NCBI GenBank assembly: GCA_009917695.1 | Contig: JAACJG010000003.1 | Coordinates: 124,001-188,000 of the forward strand | Direction of reading: 5' to 3' | DNA from: Candidatus Rifleibacterium amylolyticum | GTDB taxonomy: Bacteria; Muiribacteriota; Ozemobacteria; Ozemobacterales; Ozemobacteraceae | DNA length: 64,000 bases | Shown: piece by piece, positions 60,301 through 64,000 of the stretch | How the letters are laid out: each line of letters opens with the position of its first letter | Numbering within the stretch: position 1 is the stretch's first letter | Program-made: the position numbers and the translations under genes | Notes under the pieces: generated by a model | Told to the model about the DNA's origin: nothing | Seen by the model: only the letters and a program-made list of their open reading frames with translations | Databases searched by the model: none

Positions 60301-63180
60301 ATGATCAAGATTGTTAAAGCACGGGTGCATAACCTGAAAGACCTCAGTCTCTCCATTCCTGACGGCAAACTGACCGTCATTACCGGTGTTTCAGGCTCTG
60401 GCAAGTCTTCTCTGGCGTTCGACACAATTCATGCCGAAGGCCAGCGCCGTTACATGGAATCGCTGTCTTCTTATGCCCGCCAGTTCCTGCAGCAGATGGA
60501 AAAGCCCGATGTCGAAAGCATCGAAGGTCTGTCGCCAACTATTGCTATTCAGCAAAAATCGACATCGCGCAATCCACGCTCGACGGTTGGCACCATTACC
60601 GAGCTTTATGACTATTTCAGGTTGCTTTTTGCCGCTATCGGCCAGCCACACTGCCCAGAATGCGGTGAAAAGGTCGAGAGCGCCAGCGTTGCCCAGATAG
60701 TTGATGCGCTGCTGCATTACCCCGACGAGACCAGAATCACTCTGCTGGCTCCGGTAGTTCGCAGCCGCAAGGGCGAATACGGCAAGGTATTCGAGGAACT
60801 GCGCCGCGAAGGTCTGTCGCGCGTGCGTGTCGACGGCGACATGTGGGCGCTCGATGACGAAATTCCCGAACTCGACCGCAATAAAAAGCATGATATCGAA
60901 GTGGCAGTCGACCGCATAAAGCTTGGCAGCGCCGATCGCGAGCAGACTGCCGCCCGTCTCAACGAAGCGGTCGAACTCTGTTTTAAACTGGCTGATGGGC
61001 AGCTTCTTGTCGTAATTGATGCCGGTAAGCCGGTCGAAAAACTGTTCAGCGAGAATCTGCGTTGCGCGCACTGCGATGTTTCGCTGCCCGAAATCAAGCC
61101 GCGCCTGTTTTCATTCAATGCGCCTTATGGCTCATGTCAGGCCTGTTCCGGCCTGGGTTTTCAGCTGATAGTCGATCCTGATCTGGTCGTGCCCGACCCC
61201 GATCTCTCGATTTCAGAGGGTGCAATTGCCTCAGAAAATTTTACCGACTCGACCTTTTCGCGGCAATGGATGGAAGGTCTCGCGCAGCACTACAAATTTT
61301 CACTCAATGCCCCTTTTAAAAGTCTTTCGCCAGAAGTAAAAGAAATTATTCTGCATGGCTCCGGCAACAAGGTGCTCAAAGTCAACTACAAGGGTCGCAC
61401 CATGGCTGGTTCGCTTACCAAGCCATTTGAGGGTGTTATTCCAACGCTTTCGCGACGTTATCGGGAGACGAGATCAGAAGGCGCCCGTAATTTTTACGAG
61501 CGCTTCATGCGCACGCTGCCATGTCCTGATTGTCAGGGGCGCCGCCTCAACCCGATTGCGCTTTCGGTGCGAATCAAAGGCGAAAACATTCATGAACTGT
61601 CACAGCACGCAGTTGGCGACCTGGTCGATTTCTTTGCCGGTCTCGAACTCACCGAGCGTGAGCGGTTTATCTGCAAAAAAATTCTAGAACAGATCAACAA
61701 TCGCTTGAGGTTTTTAAAAGATGTCGGGCTCGATTATCTCGACCTGTCGCGTGCCGCGCATACGCTTTCTGGCGGAGAAGCTCAGCGAATCAGGCTGGCG
61801 ACCCAGATCGGTTCGGCGCTGGTCGGCATCACATACGTTCTCGATGAGCCAAGTATCGGGTTGCATCCGCGTGATAACCGCAGGCTGATCGATACTCTAA
61901 AAAAATTGCGTGATATTGGTAATACCGTGCTGGTTGTCGAACATGACCGTGAAATCATGCAGGAAGCCGACCACCTCATCGATCTTGGACCCGGCGCCGG
62001 TGTGGAAGGCGGTACTCTGGTTGCTGCCGGCCCGCCAGAAACGGTCATTGCCGATAAGCTTAGCATGACCGGCAAGTTTCTTGGCGGCAGCGAGTTTATT
62101 CCCACTCCGTTGGCGCGCCGCGAAGGCAATGGTCGCTGGCTGACTCTCAAGGGCGCCACTCACAACAATCTCAAGAATATCGATGTTTCGATTCCGCTTG
62201 GCAAGCTGGTTGTTGTTACCGGCGTCTCAGGCTCGGGCAAATCAAGTCTGGTCAGTGACACTCTTTTTCCGCTTCTCAACAATCAGATCAATCGTTCACG
62301 TCTCGAAGTCGGCACTTATCGCAAACTCGAAGGCATAGAGCACATAGATAAGGTCGTTAACATCGACCAGGACCCGATTGGCCGTTCGCCCCGCTCGAAC
62401 CCGGCTACTTATACCGGCATTTTCACTCCGATCCGCGATCTTTTTTCGCAGACGGTCGAAGCAAAGACCCGCGGTTATGCGCCAGGTCGTTTCAGCTTCA
62501 ACGTCAAGGGCGGTCGTTGCGAAGTTTGCGAAGGTTCCGGCCAGATTCAGATAGAAATGCACTTTTTACCCGATGTTTACGTGACCTGCGACCAGTGCAA
62601 AGGTCAGCGTTTTAACGATGAGACGCTCAAAGTCAGGTTCAAAGGGCTCAATATCGCCCAGGTTCTCGATTTAAGCGTTAACGATGCATTACCGTTTTTC
62701 GAAGCTTTTACCGCAATAAGACGGCGTTTGCAGACGCTCGTCGATGTCGGTCTGGGTTATATAACGCTCGGTCAGGCGAGCACGACGCTTTCTGGTGGCG
62801 AGGCTCAGCGCGTCAAGCTGGCGACCGAGCTGTCGAAAGTCGCTACCGGCTCGACCTTTTATCTGCTCGATGAACCGACGACCGGTCTGCATTTTCAGGA
62901 TGTCCACTGTCTGCTCGATGTGCTGGCGCGGCTTGTCGATAAAGGCAACACTGTGCTGGTAGTCGAGCACAATCTCGATGTCATCAAGACCGCCGATTAT
63001 ATTATAGATCTTGGCCCCGAGGGCGGTGAGCGCGGCGGTTCGATCGTTGCCACCGGTACTCCCGAAGAAGTAGCTGCCGTCAAAGATTCGCTTACCGGCC
63101 GTTTTATCGCTGAAGACATGCAGCGCACGGCCGGACTGGGCAAAAACGGCAAAGGCGGCAGGAGAAGATTATATGGCTAA
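60301..63180 (+). CDS. uvrA: Excinuclease ABC subunit A UvrA
   Basis: 959 residues, full length. Two ABC modules: Walker A GVSGSGKS at 29-36 and GVSGSGKSS near 641, signatures LSGGEAQRIRLA and LSGGEAQRVKLA, zinc fingers around CAHC...CQAC and CEVC...CDQC. Recognises bulky DNA lesions with UvrB. No ribosome site is seen 9 nt after the previous stop, so it may be read by coupling. It overlaps radA by 8 nt. Confidence 0.97.
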   Translation: MIKIVKARVHNLKDLSLSIPDGKLTVITGVSGSGKSSLAFDTIHAEGQRRYMESLSSYARQFLQQMEKPDVESIEGLSPTIAIQQKSTSRNPRSTVGTITELYDYFRLLFAAIGQPHCPECGEKVESASVAQIVDALLHYPDETRITLLAPVVRSRKGEYGKVFEELRREGLSRVRVDGDMWALDDEIPELDRNKKHDIEVAVDRIKLGSADREQTAARLNEAVELCFKLADGQLLVVIDAGKPVEKLFSENLRCAHCDVSLPEIKPRLFSFNAPYGSCQACSGLGFQLIVDPDLVVPDPDLSISEGAIASENFTDSTFSRQWMEGLAQHYKFSLNAPFKSLSPEVKEIILHGSGNKVLKVNYKGRTMAGSLTKPFEGVIPTLSRRYRETRSEGARNFYERFMRTLPCPDCQGRRLNPIALSVRIKGENIHELSQHAVGDLVDFFAGLELTERERFICKKILEQINNRLRFLKDVGLDYLDLSRAAHTLSGGEAQRIRLATQIGSALVGITYVLDEPSIGLHPRDNRRLIDTLKKLRDIGNTVLVVEHDREIMQEADHLIDLGPGAGVEGGTLVAAGPPETVIADKLSMTGKFLGGSEFIPTPLARREGNGRWLTLKGATHNNLKNIDVSIPLGKLVVVTGVSGSGKSSLVSDTLFPLLNNQINRSRLEVGTYRKLEGIEHIDKVVNIDQDPIGRSPRSNPATYTGIFTPIRDLFSQTVEAKTRGYAPGRFSFNVKGGRCEVCEGSGQIQIEMHFLPDVYVTCDQCKGQRFNDETLKVRFKGLNIAQVLDLSVNDALPFFEAFTAIRRRLQTLVDVGLGYITLGQASTTLSGGEAQRVKLATELSKVATGSTFYLLDEPTTGLHFQDVHCLLDVLARLVDKGNTVLVVEHNLDVIKTADYIIDLGPEGGERGGSIVATGTPEEVAAVKDSLTGRFIAEDMQRTAGLGKNGKGGRRRLYG

Positions 63181-64000
63181 GGCGCGCATTCGGTTCGTCT
63201 GTCAGTCTTGCGGGCAGGTCTTTACCAAGTGGCAGGGGCAATGCACCGCCTGCCAGGAATGGAACACCATCGAGCAGGAAGCAGATGCTGCCGAAGCCCG
63301 CCGCGTGCCGATGCAGAACCCGGGCGGCAGTCTCGCGATAATTCAGACTCTCGAAGACGTCGCCATGGAAAACTCAACGCGTTGGCCGACCGGCGTCGAT
63401 ATATTCGACGAACTGATCGGTGGTGGCCTGGTTCCTGGAGGTATCACGCTTATCGGCGGTGAGCCTGGCGTTGGCAAATCGACTTTTATGCTGCAGCTGG
63501 TGTCGCGGCTTGGAGTTACCATCAAGCCACTTGCATATATTTCCGGCGAAGAATCGGCGACGCAGATCAAGCTTCGGGCTGAGCGCCTGCGTATCGGCAA
63601 CGGCAGCGATATCATACTGGTTTCTGAGCAGAATCTCGATTCAGCGCTTAACGGGCTGGCTTCATATCTGCCGCGCCTTCTGGTTGTCGATTCGATTCAG
63701 ACCGTTTATACGCCACAGATGGAAGCAACGCCCGGTTCGGTCACTCAGATTCGTGAGTGCGCAGCTATTCTGACCAAGTTTGGCAAAGATCGTGGTCTGC
63801 CGATTTTTATCATCGGTCATGTCACCAAAGATGGCGCTATTGCCGGGCCCAAGATTCTCGAACACATGGTCGATACAGTGCTCTATTTCGAAGGCGATGT
63901 GAACTCGAATTTCAGAATTCTGCGCGTGTTCAAGAATCGTTACGGCGCGACCGGCGAGGTTGCGGTGTTTCAGATGACCGACAAGGGCCTGAGTCCGGTA
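63173..64000 (+). CDS. radA: DNA repair protein RadA, 5' part (runs off the window)
   Basis: 276 codons are visible and the frame is open to the last base. N-terminal zinc finger Cys10, Cys13, Cys24, Cys27; Walker A GGEPGVGKST; Walker B LLVVDSIQT; the RadA motif reads KNRYG where KNRFG is usual. The C-terminal Lon-like domain is beyond the window. AGGAGAAG precedes the ATG, which lies inside the uvrA stop region (8-nt overlap). It acts in branch migration in recombination. Confidence 0.96.
   Translation, partial: MAKARIRFVCQSCGQVFTKWQGQCTACQEWNTIEQEADAAEARRVPMQNPGGSLAIIQTLEDVAMENSTRWPTGVDIFDELIGGGLVPGGITLIGGEPGVGKSTFMLQLVSRLGVTIKPLAYISGEESATQIKLRAERLRIGNGSDIILVSEQNLDSALNGLASYLPRLLVVDSIQTVYTPQMEATPGSVTQIRECAAILTKFGKDRGLPIFIIGHVTKDGAIAGPKILEHMVDTVLYFEGDVNSNFRILRVFKNRYGATGEVAVFQMTDKGLSPV

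Overview
The window looks like chromosomal DNA of a free-living, diderm (Gram-negative type) bacterium of roughly 50% GC. Signs of two membranes are the LysM outer-membrane-like barrel protein at 54139-55434, the many signal peptides and the type IV pilus/type II secretion genes. ThyX, a tungsten aldehyde:ferredoxin oxidoreductase with its own tungstate transporter, and a four-cluster ferredoxin suggest an anaerobic or micro-oxic life. The mixture (STAS/ComFB/sigma-54 module, secretory proteins with pilin-like ends, FecR-like proteins, paired Hsp70s with a DUF2760 protein) fits a deep-branching uncultured phylum such as Riflebacteria. That placement is my inference and is not proven here. There are no phage, insertion-sequence, CRISPR or rRNA genes. 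One tRNA (Leu, CAA) is present.

Layout. 0.1-9 kb: a large two-sensor adenylate cyclase, converging on an operon of DUF2760 protein, Hsp70 and long Hsp70. 9-17.4 kb: the tungstate transporter genes tupA, (glutathione peroxidase), tupB and tupC, converging on an operon of a YkgJ-like Cys-cluster protein, a 4x[4Fe-4S] ferredoxin, the tungsten oxidoreductase and an ankyrin-repeat protein. Importer and tungsten enzyme therefore form one functional neighbourhood. 17.4-20 kb: an RRM protein, then a sensor-less sigma-54 activator, ComFB, a STAS protein and ribosomal protein L31. 20-25.8 kb: thyX overlapping a divergent chorismate mutase/prephenate-dehydratase/ACT protein, then trkA-trkH and, convergent, mnmA. 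26-32.8 kb: secreted and membrane proteins, two GT39-like membrane glycosyltransferases, tRNA-Leu, a 49-residue zinc ribbon, a FecR-domain protein and HU.

32.9-39.2 kb: a PilB/GspE-like ATPase whose catalytic motifs are degenerate, next to an intact PilT with a long Pro/Ala-rich N-terminus, then BipA and a TPR-polysaccharide deacetylase. 39.5-42.6 kb: a secreted protein and an ECF sigma/membrane protein/secreted pilin-like operon. 42.6-48.9 kb: LOG-type nucleosidase, dienelactone hydrolase, glycyl-tRNA synthetase, a solitary DNA methyltransferase, a DUF4097 protein and a coiled-coil membrane protein. 48.8-55.4 kb: an RNB exoribonuclease, a sigma-like orphan, a pair of Cys-rich paralogues, a long hexanucleotide repeat, a molybdenum-carrier-like protein and the LysM barrel. 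55.6-64 kb: a PhoH-PIN protein, three pseudopilin-type genes, a FecR-like membrane protein, uvrA and the 5' part of radA in one direction.

The intergenic DNA holds several dispersed repeat families: a GTCATTGCGAG palindrome, a GTCATCCTGC hairpin, CGCAGATTT units, CACGAG-type hexamers, and a CTCTTATGTG element present near 43.3 and 53.4 kb. Many good sigma-70 promoters can be read. In four cases the -10 box lies only 6-9 nt before the start codon and no Shine-Dalgarno sequence is present, which suggests leaderless mRNAs. No single obviously new multi-gene defence-type system is present. The most unusual items are the degenerate PilB paralogue, the degenerate P-protein overlapping thyX, the Cys-rich pair, the hexamer tract in front of the carrier gene and the Hsp70/DUF2760 trio.
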